Positions 45,960-56,799 of a DNA stretch of 64,000 nt are shown here, piece by piece. Made by a program: the position numbers and the translations under genes. Under the pieces are notes generated by a model. It worked only from the letters and a program-made list of their open reading frames with translations, was not told the origin of the DNA and did not search any database. Position 1 is the first letter of the stretch. The number at the start of each line of letters is the position of its first letter. Source of the DNA: Carnegiea gigantea (lineage: Eukaryota > Streptophyta > Magnoliopsida > Caryophyllales > Cactaceae); the NCBI GenBank assembly GCA_029747015.1, contig JAKOGI010001982.1:62001-126000 (forward strand), written 5' to 3'.

Positions 45960-46798
45960 AAGTTTTTCTTTGCAACTTAGTCCCTAAACTTTCTGAATTT
46001 TCTATTTTTGGCCCACGTTCAAAGTGCAAATACTCAAGTTTTTGGGATGTTTTAATCAAACTAAGCTTATATTTTTGTTTGGACTTCTTATAATGACTTT
46101 ACTAGTGCTACTTATCACATCTACTACTTGTACCATAAATATTATATTTTCTGTGATTAATGGTCCACCATGCTTAGCAAAATAATTAAAACTTAATTAG
46201 AGAGCTTTAACCATTACCTAAACTTAGTCGGCGCTGGACTCCGTCATTCTTCCAGCTTCCAGTTTACAGAGATTGCTAATCTCAACCCCACCTTCCTTAG
46301 ATTAGGCATAGCACATATTTGTTTTGCTTCCTACCTCAAACTGTAGTCACTAATCAAGTTTTACATATTTTTAAAGGATAGTGAGACTTAATCAAGAAAT
46401 TATAGTATTTAAGATATAAGGTTCAATTGAATAACATTCTCCACTAGAAAATTTCTTTTACTGAAAGTTTTAAAGTGGAAATATTACAATGGAAAGCTTG
46501 AAGAGGAACTTAAGTTAAGATTATTAGAGATACTTGCTCATAAAGTAATGGAGAATCCTAACTTTCCTTTTGCTCAAGAATGCTCAACTGATCGTGTCCC
46601 TTCTTAGCACTCAACCTTCCCTTTTATAGAGGGATCGGGATACATAGGATGCCCTATTGGCTATAGTACACACTGATTTTATATAGCTACAGTTATGTTC
46701 ACATGGGTACAGCACACTGCTTTATTTTACAGGCCTAACACTTGTCAAAATAGTACAGTAATGGAGCAACCACTTTTCAGAGCCTTTTAATGATGACA
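45960..46798 (-). promoter_or_regulatory. M2 long intergenic region with TATA box
   Basis: Minus-strand CTCTATAAAAGGG with TATAAAA at 46628-46622, followed by the conserved leader words AGAAGGGACACGA and GAGCATTCTTGAGCAAAAG that are also present in P1 at 43780-43830. No AATAAA at the place where P1 and M1 have it. Confidence 0.7.
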
Positions 46799-46801
46799 AG
46801 A

Positions 46802-47880
46802 CTAGTCATCATTATTGAGATTCTGCATGCCTTCATCTCTAATTATATCTTTCAAATGAGCATTATCTAGATAATTATCAAAATCTTCGACAAACTGAAG
46901 ATACTTTGGGTCCCATTTCTCAAATAAATCAAGAAGATATTTCTTTCCTTTATCTAATAAGAATTTTCCAACTCTAGCATCAAAGAGATAATCAAATATA
47001 TCTTCTAAAACCCCTGCTTCCACCTTCATATATTCTTTAAACTCTTTGTCATACGCGAAAGTAGTGTTTCTGAAATGCATTAACGTTATTCCTCATTCAA
47101 TTAATGCCCAACTTTGATGATAAATATTGTAAAAACTGATGGCACTTGCTAAAGCAGGATCAGCAATTAATTTTAGTCAATCTGAAAACCATTCTTATCG
47201 TTGATCATAGGGATCATTGTAATCAACAATATGAACAAGATAATGGGCTGGCTTGGCTTTTCTATTTTCATACTCGATTAGTGCACACCTCCACATATAG
47301 GCATCAATTAGTTAGAATTTTTGTTGGACCATCAGGATATGTTAGAATCTAATGGATCCTTCTAAACATGCATTGTTGGAACTTGGTAATTTTGAGAAAA
47401 ATGGGTGCTTTGGATCTGGAAATTCCATTAAGTAAACTTCCATACCGTACTCCCAAGCTTTAATGATGGGGTCATTTAGAGAGATTGAATTTGCTGGGAA
47501 ACTAACACCACCAAGTCCAGACTTATCTGAAAGTAGATCGTTATACTCCAAGACTCCCAAATATCAAAGGAATAATTATGATAATAGTCAATGCAAGCTG
47601 CATACCATTTATTGAACCACTTTTCTTGAACATGAGAACTTATTTTTTCTTGAATATCATAGGGACGTTTTAGGTAATTAACTTGTAACTCTAGAAGGAA
47701 AAATATTTAGATTATTAGGTAGCAGACCAAAACAGGATCTATTTCTTGCATGGAATTCTAAATTGTCAATAAGGACTTTATTAGCAGGAGAAATCCGTTC
47801 TAGTAGTAAGGGCATTTCATTACAGAATTCCTCCTTTTCTAGCAGGAGTTCTGCTCTGATGATCACCCTTGGCGAGTTCT
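46802..47880 (-). pseudogene. M2 ORF3, transactivator-position protein of unknown function
   Basis: About 355 residues if joined by eye across breaks. The start overlaps the end of RNase H in another frame, and the ATG of M1 reads AGG here. Segments: 47866-47678 (LLLEKEEFCNEMPLLLERI), 47560-47342 (SGLGGVSFPANSISLNDP), 47080-46802 (NTTFAYDKEFKEYMKVE, ending NLNNDD then a stop). Conserved among the three copies, hence a real viral gene, but with no motif I can assign. Confidence 0.55.
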
Positions 47881-49238
47881 CGAGTTAAACTTCCTACCAA
47901 AGAGTTCTTTATGTTTAATAGAGAAGGAAAACTGGTTAAGCCATAAATGTCAACGCATAAGTCGCCCTTGCACTTGCATATTTGATAAATTCTTTTTCAT
48001 AAAACCAAGTACTCCTTTGCAATCGGCTGGAATAAGAAAAAGTTTTGGGGCTAAAGGAATAAAGAACTTCTCAATTCCCCTTATGACTACAAGGATTTCT
48101 TTTTCCATCATGGCATAGTTGCGTTCTGTCTTATTAAAAGTTCCACTATAATATTTGCAACGTTTTTCACCTTCTTTAATTCTGAGTACTACGCTTCAGT
48201 ACTCATTGCTGGCATTTGTCTCAAGAACTAAATCATCTCTTTCATTGGCAAATTAAGAACAGGAAGATTTTTGCACATCTTTTTCAAGTCTTGAACAATC
48301 TTCGAATCACTAGGGGCCCATGTCCAACTCATTTCTTTCTTGAGTTTCTGTAATATATTTCTTTGTTTAGCTAAATCCTTAATGAAATTTGAAGCATAGG
48401 TAAGACATCTAAGAAAACTTTCTAGTTACTTCCTATCTTCAATCTTTTTAGAGAAATTCTCTATTTTTTCTAGAATATGCTTTTGTAGGATGATTTATCC
48501 AGCTTTTATCTCCAGGCCTGAGAAATCAATTTTTTGTCCAATATAAATGGACTTGTTCTTATCAAGTATTATAGCATGATCAATACAGCTTTGGGTGACA
48601 GCTAAGACATCATTTTTATGCTGTTCTATGATTTTGGAAAAGACAAGAATATCATCAATGTAAACTAAACAATAGTGATTAAGATCTTTAAAGATGTTTT
48701 CCATTCTTTTTTGGAATATTTGAGGTGCATTTTTAAGATCAAATAGCATTACTATCGATACATAATGTCCTTGTGGGGCATTAAATGCAGTTAAAGGAAT
48801 ACTTTTCTCATCCATTTTTATCTGCCAATAACCGTTTTTCCAATCCACTTTTAAAAACCAAGAGGCACCTTGAATTTTGTTGAAAAGGATTGTTTTGTTA
48901 GGAATGTAATAACCATCAAAGACAATATTATCATTAAGCTTTTTGTAATTAATTACCATTCTTACTTTTCTTCTCTTTTCTTCAGCATGATTTCTTACCA
49001 TGAAAGCGGGGCTGTGTGAGGACTCTTGCTATTCCCAATTAATCCTTTATCCAGAAATTTTTTGATTTGTTTATCAAATTCCTAGATATTCTGGCATGTA
49101 TACACCATTTGTTTGACTTGAATAATTGTATTGGGATTTAACAGGGTAATTTTTGCAAATGCCTTATCTTTATTGCAAAATTTCAGTGGATTATCAGGTA
49201 GAGTTCTTTACATAAATTTTCTTGTTGTTTGACAATCT
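47881..49238 (-). pseudogene. M2 reverse transcriptase and RNase H
   Basis: The longest RT piece, 49001-48495, has INYKKLNDNIVFDGYYIPNK, DWKNGYWQIKMDE and the catalytic loop YIDDILVFS with both Asp intact. RNase H near 48215 reads LETNASN, the same Asn for Asp as in M1, and reaches about 47800 with SLTREL. A TGA and frame shifts lie in the RNase H part. The 5' end is cut by the Tat-type insertion at 49239. Confidence 0.8.
49128..49238. repeat. 111-bp duplication flanking the Tat insertion, left copy
   Basis: Aligns without gaps with 51538-51648, with about 11 differences. Both are the same part of viral ORF2 just before the RT domain. Confidence 0.85.
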
Positions 49239-49871
49239 TTGATGCCCGACCAATAAAATGAATCATCCTCAACACAACTATCATCACCCCTAAGAGACTC
49301 ACCCATCTCTAACCCCATGCACTGAGCTAAAGGGAGGGGAGAAGAAAGTAAGTACAAGACACCCTCAATAGTGTCTCTAGGTGTGTTAGACAAGGATGGA
49401 GCAACCAATGGTGAAGATGTCAAGGGAGGATCAATCACTTCCTCTAGGTCGGTCAAAGGCAAATCAATCATAAAAGTAAGCTCTAGAGGAAGAGAAGACT
49501 TATAATCATTATAGAGCCTAACCTTAAGTTTAGGAGAACATGGAACTAGGGTCGGTCTCACACAATAGGCCACACTCCCTTGTCTTACCAACAAAACATC
49601 CATGTCACTCATTCATTGTCTCTATTACGACATTAAGTCTAGCATAGCATGCATTAGAAATATCATAATAAGGACAAGAATTCGCATCATGGTCCAAAGA
49701 TTGACGATAAGAGCACACAAGAGGAGAATAGGTGTGCAAATCATAAAAAGTGGGGGAAGGGCACACAAAAGACTCAATAGAAATCTCATGGTGCCATTGG
49801 TACCAAGCCAAAGATTCAAACAAACCCCATATATCATCAACATCTAAAGAGTACAAACCACTATAACACAT
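49239..49871 (-). pseudogene. leader ORF fragment of the Tat-type element
   Basis: Two overlapping frames: 49871-49605 (ANSCPYYDISNACYARLN, ending IETMNE) and 49612-49208 (DVLLVRQGSVAYCVRP, then LPLTDLEEVIDPPLTSSP). Both look protein-like and sit just after the primer site, where Tat/Ogre-type elements often have an extra ORF before gag. The second frame reads past the junction into viral sequence at 49238. I do not know its function. Confidence 0.4.
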
Positions 49872-51012
49872 GGACTAAAAGAGTGGCTCGGGTCTAATGT
49901 GTTATCCCCTAAAGTACAACATTGCATATTTTCCATTTTTTATACGTGAAATGCACATATTGAGCACAGTAATCATTTAATCGAGACAAATATTGCCAAA
50001 AAGGTTCATGCTCAAATTGAAGTAAATGAAAAAATAGCCATTTTGATTTTTTATTTTTTAAATTTTTGATTTGTTAAATTTTTTTTGAATTTTCTAAAGG
50101 CCTAGCCTCGAAAATTCAAGGAAATCCCGATATTGAAAAGCGCCAACTGCCCGGCAACGGCGTCAAAAACTTGATGGAAGAATTTGAGTTTTAATATTTA
50201 TAACCCCAAGTGCAAGGTTGTACCATTGAGTACTTGGTGTGTCGTCCATTGAGAGTTAGGTTTCAAGTGCCAGGATTAGCTAAAGTGACTCAATCTAGGC
50301 CAAGAAGAAAGAAAATGAAAACAAAGCTAAACTAAACTAATAAAAGCAAAAGCGGTGGCTTGAGACTATGATTTGATCAATTGACGAACTAAATAGTCGA
50401 GATGAGTCCTAACCTACCCGACTCATACCCATAATTAGGGATGGTCAGTTGCGGCATCAAAGATCACCAAATCCCTCTCTCAAGGGTCATGAGCTAGCCT
50501 AATTGGTATAACCACCTATTTTCATAGGATTAGCCAAATTAGGCCACAAAAACCCTTAAACCTAGCTAGGATCGGGACTATTCTTCTATCCCAAACCTGG
50601 CTGTTCTCTCCCCCGTACTAGCTAATCAATCTCACCTCTCGGCATAGGTCAATCACCCAAAAATATAGATGAAAGATCTATTAAGCATTTTATTAAACAC
50701 TTGGTGAGCATGAGAAAAAACTCTAAGTTCTAAGCATAAATTAGGTCTGGTCAGGCCTAATACAAGTCTAAGTAGCCATCAAGAGGCTAATCCCAATCCA
50801 AGCCAACCAAACTAATCACTAATCAACCACAAAACATGAAAACCTAAACTTGCAAATATGAAAGCAAAACATGAACTAGAAAGGAAGAGAATGAAATAAA
50901 TCTAATCTAATTAATCTAATTAAACATGAATTAACAATGAAAACTAAACATTTAAACTAAATAAGTCAAATATAAGAATTAAACTAGCAAAACCTAAGCA
51001 AAAATAAGATAT

Positions 51013-51047
<35 letters not shown>

Positions 51048-51534
51048 AAAACTTATGCTTGATTGATGAAATCTACTTGAAATCCACAAGCTTGAATCCA
51101 AAATACAATCTAAAAATCCTAATCTAATCCTCCTATTGAGGTTTTTATTTGCCAAACTAACCTAAAACCTAGCTGAAAAATCGCTAGAAAAAACCACCAA
51201 AAAAAATCCCGAGCCAAGCCTTTTATAAGAGACAACCCGGGCCACGCATGACAGGCCCGGGCTGGCTAGCCGATGACCAGCCCCTGGCTGCTGCTGGCCT
51301 TGGTCAGCGGCTGGCTAGGGGCGATGGCCGTTCTGCAGTCAACCGGCCCCCGTTGCCCGTTGTCTTGTTTTCTTCCTTTTTGATCATCTTTTGCTCCTTT
51401 CACGAGATTTACTCCGTTGAACATATTACCTACAAAAGTAAATTAAACAAGTAAAAATCCTAGAGATTATATTATTGTGCGAGCTAAACTTAAGTGAAAG
51501 AAGCATGTAAAATACGATAAATTAGCACCTAACA
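49239..51534 (-). mobile_element. Tat/Athila-type LTR, primer site and leader inserted in M2
   Basis: Read on the minus strand: LTR 51534-50172 starting TGTTAGGTGC and ending CCATCA, primer site TGACGCCGTTGCCGGGCA at 50165-50148 (tRNA-Asp type, two mismatches), then a leader with short ORFs to 49239. Gag, pol and the 3' LTR are missing, so it is a 5' fragment of about 2.3 kb. The LTR contains a GA microsatellite at about 51018-51042. It lies inside M2 ORF2 and is flanked by a divergent 111-bp duplication instead of a 5-bp one. Confidence 0.8.
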
Positions 51535-52551
51535 ATAGTATTGGAATTTAATAAAGTAATTTTTGCAAATGTCTTATCTTTATAGCAAAATTTTAGTGGA
51601 TTATCAAGTAGAGTTCTTTGCATAATTTCTCTTGTTGTTTGACAATCTGCTCTTTAATAGATAACTCAAGTAATGAGATTGTCAGTGCAATCTCGCATTG
51701 TGCAGACATTACCTTCTCACCATGCTGGCTGCTTATAAATTCAATTTTTTGATGAGTGTAAGCTTTGCTTAATTTTTCAATAGGAACTGAGTGATCATTG
51801 ATTGTAAATATTATTTGATTTATGGTCTGTGTGCATGGAGAATATAGTTTCTGAAAATCATTTTCAATAATCATATCATGAGAGGGTTGATTAGTAGCAT
51901 ATGAAACTGATATAATGCATTGAACTCCTCCTAATTCTGTGGATAACCCTTCTATAGCTTCATTATGACTCATAATGCTATTAAAGGCTATCTTCACTTG
52001 TAAAAGATTTGTAGCTCTTTTCTCCATAAAGTCTGGAAATAATGATCTTTTTTTAAAGTATAGAGAACAACCACTATCTATGTAGGCACACAACTCATAT
52101 TTATTATATTCCTCTAAGCATATATTTATTGGGATATAGATGCTATTAAGATTTGTGTTGGTGACTTCATAGCTTATCTCCATAGTCATATTTTTGACTA
52201 ATTCATCCTCATAAATTGGCTCACTAATAGTTCTTGTTTTGTATCCAACGACTTTCCTATCTAGACTCATACTTCTGTCTACACTGTGTCTTGTGGGTTC
52301 AAAAGACATTCTACTCATTTCACTGGTCATGCTAATTGTATCTTTAAGCTCTTCTTTAGCTGAAGAAGATCCTTCTCCCCATTCTGATGTCGTACTCATA
52401 CTTCTTAATAATTGGGGTTTGATGGTAATTTTACCATTCTCATCCATTTTTATCACATTTTTCTTATTGATTTTTACAGGGTTGGCAAAGCTAGATATCC
52501 ATGACTGATCAAATTTATCTCCTGTGGATTGGATTTAATCCTGTGGATCTT
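51535..52551 (-). pseudogene. M2 ORF2 N-terminus with aspartic protease
   Basis: The open frame 52456-51593 (287 residues) starts with Lys/Ser-rich linker sequence (SEWGEGSSSAKEELKD), passes MSRMSFEPTRHSVDRSMS and NSIYIPINICLEEYNKYEL, and reaches the protease block AYIDSGCSLYF near 52080 with intact Asp-Ser-Gly. It shows without interruption the codon at which M1 inserted into P1. It ends at the Tat-type insertion. Confidence 0.8.
51538..51648. repeat. 111-bp duplication flanking the Tat insertion, right copy
   Basis: Partner of 49128-49238, about 10 percent different. Confidence 0.85.
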
Positions 52552-54997
52552 TTATATAGGGGTAGGACTTTCAAATTTTGCTACCGCCATCATTGTGACC
52601 TTAGTCTTTGGATCTATAGTATTATCTAGTTTGTAGATAATTTTCCAAAATATCCTTAATAGATATCCTCCTCTTTTAATATTTATCCCAACTGTTTTTA
52701 TCTTAAGGGATAAGAAGTTTTTGGCAAATTCGTCTTTTAAGCTCACTTAATATCCAGGTCAGCAATTGAATCCTACTGATCCATTACATAATTAGTCTTA
52801 ATCCCTGTGATAATTTAATTATTGAATTTGGTATGCCTAATATCATAGAGCAAAGCACAAAGATCAATATATTTGCCATAATATTATAATGGAGTGATTT
52901 GAACTTGGGCACTTCCAACATGGATATACCTATACTTTCTATGTTTGTTATGCTTAAGGATGTTTTTTCAATTAATGAGATTAACTTCTCCCATATCATA
53001 CTTACAGTCTTTTATCTCTAAATCTCCTTCCATCATCCTGTATACATACTTACTCTTTAATTGAAAGATGAATTTTTTATAGATCATATCTTTCTTAATG
53101 ATGGAAAGGACCCAATCTCCTTTGACTTCTTCGTGATCATCGTCTGTAACAAACTCTTCTCCGTGAAGATCACCATGACTAATCGAGCTACTTTCCATCA
53201 TATGGCTTTTCTTTTCATAATCACTTTCTTCATATTCATCGTCCAAGATAATTTCAACAATTCCTTTGTTGTTATTAGGGCTAGGTCTACTGCCTCATCT
53301 TCCCTAAGCTCAATATAATCTAGGCTATCCAAGGTTTCAATAAGCTTGTTATTCTTTCTATTTTTACATTCATTAGCATAATGTCCTACTTCTCCACATA
53401 CCCAGCATTTGCAGTTGTTTTTCCCTACAGGACAATAAACTACTTTCCTAAAAACTCTATGTTCTTTAGGACTTGGTTTGTTATAATATTCTCTTCTATG
53501 ATTTCTATTCCCTTTGCTTATTAAAACTCTTTTCTTATAAAATTTTCTTTTTCTTCTCCTTTTAGGTTCTTTTCTCCATTGGTGAGGTGAATCCCAATAA
53601 GTTAAAAATTGTTTCGTAATTTTCTTTTGCTTTTAGAGATCAAGACCTTGATCATGACCCATTTTCTTAAATAAGAGATTTTTGAACCAAGGGTGTCAAT
53701 GGCATCTGCTTGCTCAAGCCATGCAATGTATTTTTCATTAATTATGGAATTTATTGGGTATGGCAATTTGTCATAGAACATACCAAGATTGGTTTCATTA
53801 TGCTCAATTTTGTAATAATATTGACTAAATTCAGAAATATAATTTTTCAGATATCTCATATCTAATAATTCTATATTATTAATCTTTCTCTGTCATTCTG
53901 TTGCAAAATCAAGTTTAGCTTCGATAAACTTAGTTTTGATTTCTTTGCATAAATTTTTGAATATTGTAGCTGGTGTTTCCATCATTCTTTATATACTTTT
54001 ACCATCTTCATTTAATGAATCATACTAGTCAACTACAGTGCCAGAAAAATTATGTTCGATGTAATCCAGGAAATTTGCAGCAATCCATGTAGTGTTTGGG
54101 TTTAAGACACGATTCATGCCTCTTTTCTAATATTCAAATATTTCTTCTCTATTACAAGCTACATCTATGTTTAAGATGTATTCCATTTGACTAATTGGAG
54201 TAAGGCCAACTTCTTCAAAGGCTATAGTTTTCCTTGAGATGAATCGAAAGGAAAAATTGGTTGTACCTCCTACTGAAATGTACCTGAGTCTTATAAAATG
54301 AGTATTTCTTCTAGAAGGTTCACCAAATTCTTTAGGTTTAAGAACAACATTGTTAACCAAATTAGCCTCTATCTCATTGAAGTCGAGTTCTTCTCCAATT
54401 TTATTAATCTCATCTTTAACAGCCATTTTACCATATTTTTTGTCCAATTGTCTTTTAATTTCTTCTAAAGGTAACACAGGATCCTCTATTTTAATAAGGT
54501 TCATCTGCTGATATATTTCTTCTTCTAATTAGACATTATTAGTCTCTTCATTATCAACAAATAATACGTCATATTTAGCACTAATTGTGCCTATGATTTT
54601 GTTTAACTCTTCTAGATTTTGTTCTTACTCGAACATATTCTGTAGTTCTTTAAAGTATACTGCTTATACTCCATCATCTTCTTCTTTTTCTGCTTTTTCA
54701 ACCGATTTTTCAGCTGATTTTTTCCTACTCCTTTTTGGATTTTTATATCATGCAAAGGGAAAAAAAAATTTAGGGTTTTGGAAATGATATTTATGCTGAA
54801 ATGGCGTACTAATATTAGAAGTAGATTTTCCACTATGCCTAACTTCGTTAACTAGAGAAAGGTGAATTACAGATAATTACTTCTTAAGGTCCTTGATTTC
54901 AATCTTAATGTTAGTATATTTTTATATCATAGCCTTATGGTCAGTGAACAATGTGAGAATAATTCGGTCCCGGGCAAGCAAGTGCTGATTCAAGCAT
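52552..54997 (-). pseudogene. M2 ORF1: coiled coil, capsid, zinc finger, movement protein
   Basis: ATG at 54997. Coiled coil near 54830-54610 (KKQKKKKMMEYKQYTLK), a linker at 54504-54127 (MNLIKIEDPVLPLEEIKRQL), and the capsid at 54120-53602 with frame breaks. A CCHC finger (CWVC) lies near 53400, an acidic stretch at 53350-53150, and the movement protein at 53140-52552, including LKSKYVYRMMEGDLEIKD. TGA at 52761-52759 is at the same codon as in M1, and TAA nearby adds a second break. The terminal TAA at 52554-52552 is shared with P1. Confidence 0.75.
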
Positions 54998-55059
54998 TAA
55001 TCACTATTAATTAGCTTAGTTAATTATTAATTGGCTTAATTATCTTAATTATTTTTGAT

Positions 55060-55077
55060 CACGTGGCTCTGATACCA
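55060..55077 (-). other. tRNA-Met primer binding site of M2
   Basis: TGGTATCAGAGCCACGTG read from 55077 to 55060, 257 bases from the element end. Confidence 0.85.
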
Positions 55078-55259
55078 GTTGAAAGAGGGTCTTGAATAGT
55101 ACTTATAAGAAAATTTACACATGCATAAATTTTAGATTTCAAAGGTAAAATTTTAAGGATTTGGGCTAAAATGCAAATATGAAAATTTTAAGGGCTAAAA
55201 TGAAAATAAAAACAGTGAACGGTTCCCTTAAAATGGTTTCCACATAATATTGACCATTT

Positions 55260-55334
55260 TAAATATATTCTAATAACATGGTCCCCTAATTATAATTTTC
55301 ACACAAAATAAGGTATCCAGCAGTGATATTTCCC
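55260..55334 (-). repeat. M2 terminal inverted repeat (5' end of viral strand)
   Basis: Minus-strand start GGGAAATATCACTGCTGGAT, nearly identical to P1 left end TATCACTGCTAGATACC (13246-13262). Confidence 0.8.
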
Positions 55335-55341
55335 AAAAGAA
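55335..55341. repeat. right 7-bp target duplication of M2
   Basis: AAAAGAA, identical to 45813-45819. Confidence 0.75.
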
Positions 55342-56170
55342 CGGAAATAGAACCCTAATTTTTCTACAATAATTATCTAAAAAATGATTAATGGCCCCTA
55401 TATTAGGTTTGATAACATCCATCATTTCATCATTCCAAACTCGCCTCGCCCAGCCCATCCACCCCACCCACCCCCCAAAAAATCAATCACAAAGCTTTCC
55501 CAGAATATGGTGGACCAATTATTTATTTTGTGATTATTGCTCTAATCGAGGATGCTTGGTATCAATTAGAAATTCATATAGTTAGAAACTTAAAAAACCA
55601 CCATGTCATTTCTCAGCGACTCTTTTCAGAGTTGTCTCATTAAAACAGAACCTCCAATATCTTGAGCTTTTGATTAGTGATTAATAAGAAAGCACTTAAA
55701 CTCCCAAACAACGCACCCCTCCAACCAAACGAACACACATTACTCTCTAATATCTTGGAACATTCGAATCAACACAAAAAACATCCTCTTATTTGAACCC
55801 AACATTCCTATGTCTTCTATAAGTCCCTATTTTTTAGTCCTCCTTATCAACATTCTCAGCTCCTCCATCTTGTCTCCCTTATTTTGCCCTGTTAACACCA
55901 TTTCTTTAGCCTGCATGTGTTACAATCCCTCCCTTTTCTTTTATATATAGTGTTAGATTAGATTACATGTTTCTAAGTATATTTCTATCTATGATGATAT
56001 ACAATTTGTAAGGAAGGAAGGTCCAGTAGCTAGAGCTCTACTTCAACTTCTCCTCAAGGGCCTAAAACCTGGCTCCTCACATTTCGTATTCCAGTCCCTT
56101 ATTCGGAAGAATAATTATGTATTGTCAACAGGAAGCTCATTACTTGGATTAGTTTTTGATCAACTTCTTT
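55342..56170. other. spacer without a recognisable gene
   Basis: No ORF with family features and no transposon ends seen. Confidence 0.5.
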
Positions 56171-56171
56171 T

Positions 56172-56774
56172 CTAATTAAATTCCAAGTTTATACGATACA
56201 AGAAGAGGTGAAAAAAATGTATAAAGATTGTCTGTGAAGAACTTATGGTTGCATCAGCCATAGGTCCAATGATGATCCATGAATAAGGCATGATATCTAG
56301 CAGAACGTGTTGATGAGGGCCCGAATAGCTCTCATCATCACCAATATGAATAGAAGATACGCACTCAACTTCAAGTTGGACATCAGATTTGCAAAGGTCT
56401 AGAGGAGAGTTAGTCAAACAAGGAATTAAAATCTAATAGGACAAATGGAAGTGACAATGGAGGGGTTAAGATGTCTGTGAAAAAGATAAAGAAGTCACAT
56501 GAAGTAGCCAAGATGTAGGTCTAATTATGACCCATGGGTATGGTGCAACATGCAATGAAGAAGGATGAAGAAGGCTCAAATAGTCCTCACCATCACCTAT
56601 TTGAACAACAAACTTGCACCCAATGCCGATTTCAACCTTAGACACCCAAAGTGAAAGGCACTTAACACAAGGAATTGAAACCAAACGGGCCAATTGGATG
56701 TGACATGAGAAGGCTGAAGATGTATCATGAATGGGTCTAGATGTAGATTTAATGATTAGCACCGAAGATAGCAA
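56172..56774 (-). pseudogene. tandemly duplicated unidentified coding fragment
   Basis: Two minus-strand frames, 56774-56466 and 56417-56172, share KVEIGIGCKFVVQIGDGEDY / QLEVECVSSIHIGDDESY and PYPWVIIRP / PYSWIIIGP in order. The DNA repeats with a unit of roughly 235-270 bp. The repeated protein pattern, with conserved Gly, Asp, Trp and Pro, suggests decayed coding sequence or two internal repeats of one protein. I do not recognise the family. No introns, start or promoter could be fixed. Confidence 0.4.
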
Positions 56775-56799
56775 GAGGAGTAATGCGTCATACGACTAA

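Larger units (their letters stand above)
45820..55334 (-). mobile_element. endogenous pararetrovirus copy M2, bounded by inverted repeats
   Basis: A minus-orientation genome unit of about 7.2 kb plus a Tat-type insertion at 49239-51534. Its terminal repeats align base for base without gaps for about 75 positions from the very ends, sharing GAAAAT, TTAGGGGA and TTAGAAT in register. It is flanked by identical AAAAGAA. Order from 55334 downwards: TIR, primer site 55077-55060, ORF1, ORF2, ORF3, TATA (46628-46622), TIR. The poly(A) hexamer seen in P1 and M1 is altered here. It is the best copy for comparison: its RT keeps both catalytic Asp, although ORFs are still broken. Confidence 0.85.

Noticed and set aside
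51248..51454. Open frame in a GC-rich patch
   Set aside because: It lies within the Tat-type LTR and is antisense to it; GC-rich patches with short palindromes are usual there.
45820..55334. M2 as two separate virus fragments joined by chance
   Set aside because: One pair of terminal repeats and one matching 7-bp flank enclose both halves. The 111-bp duplication at the Tat insertion remains odd but does not need two integrations.
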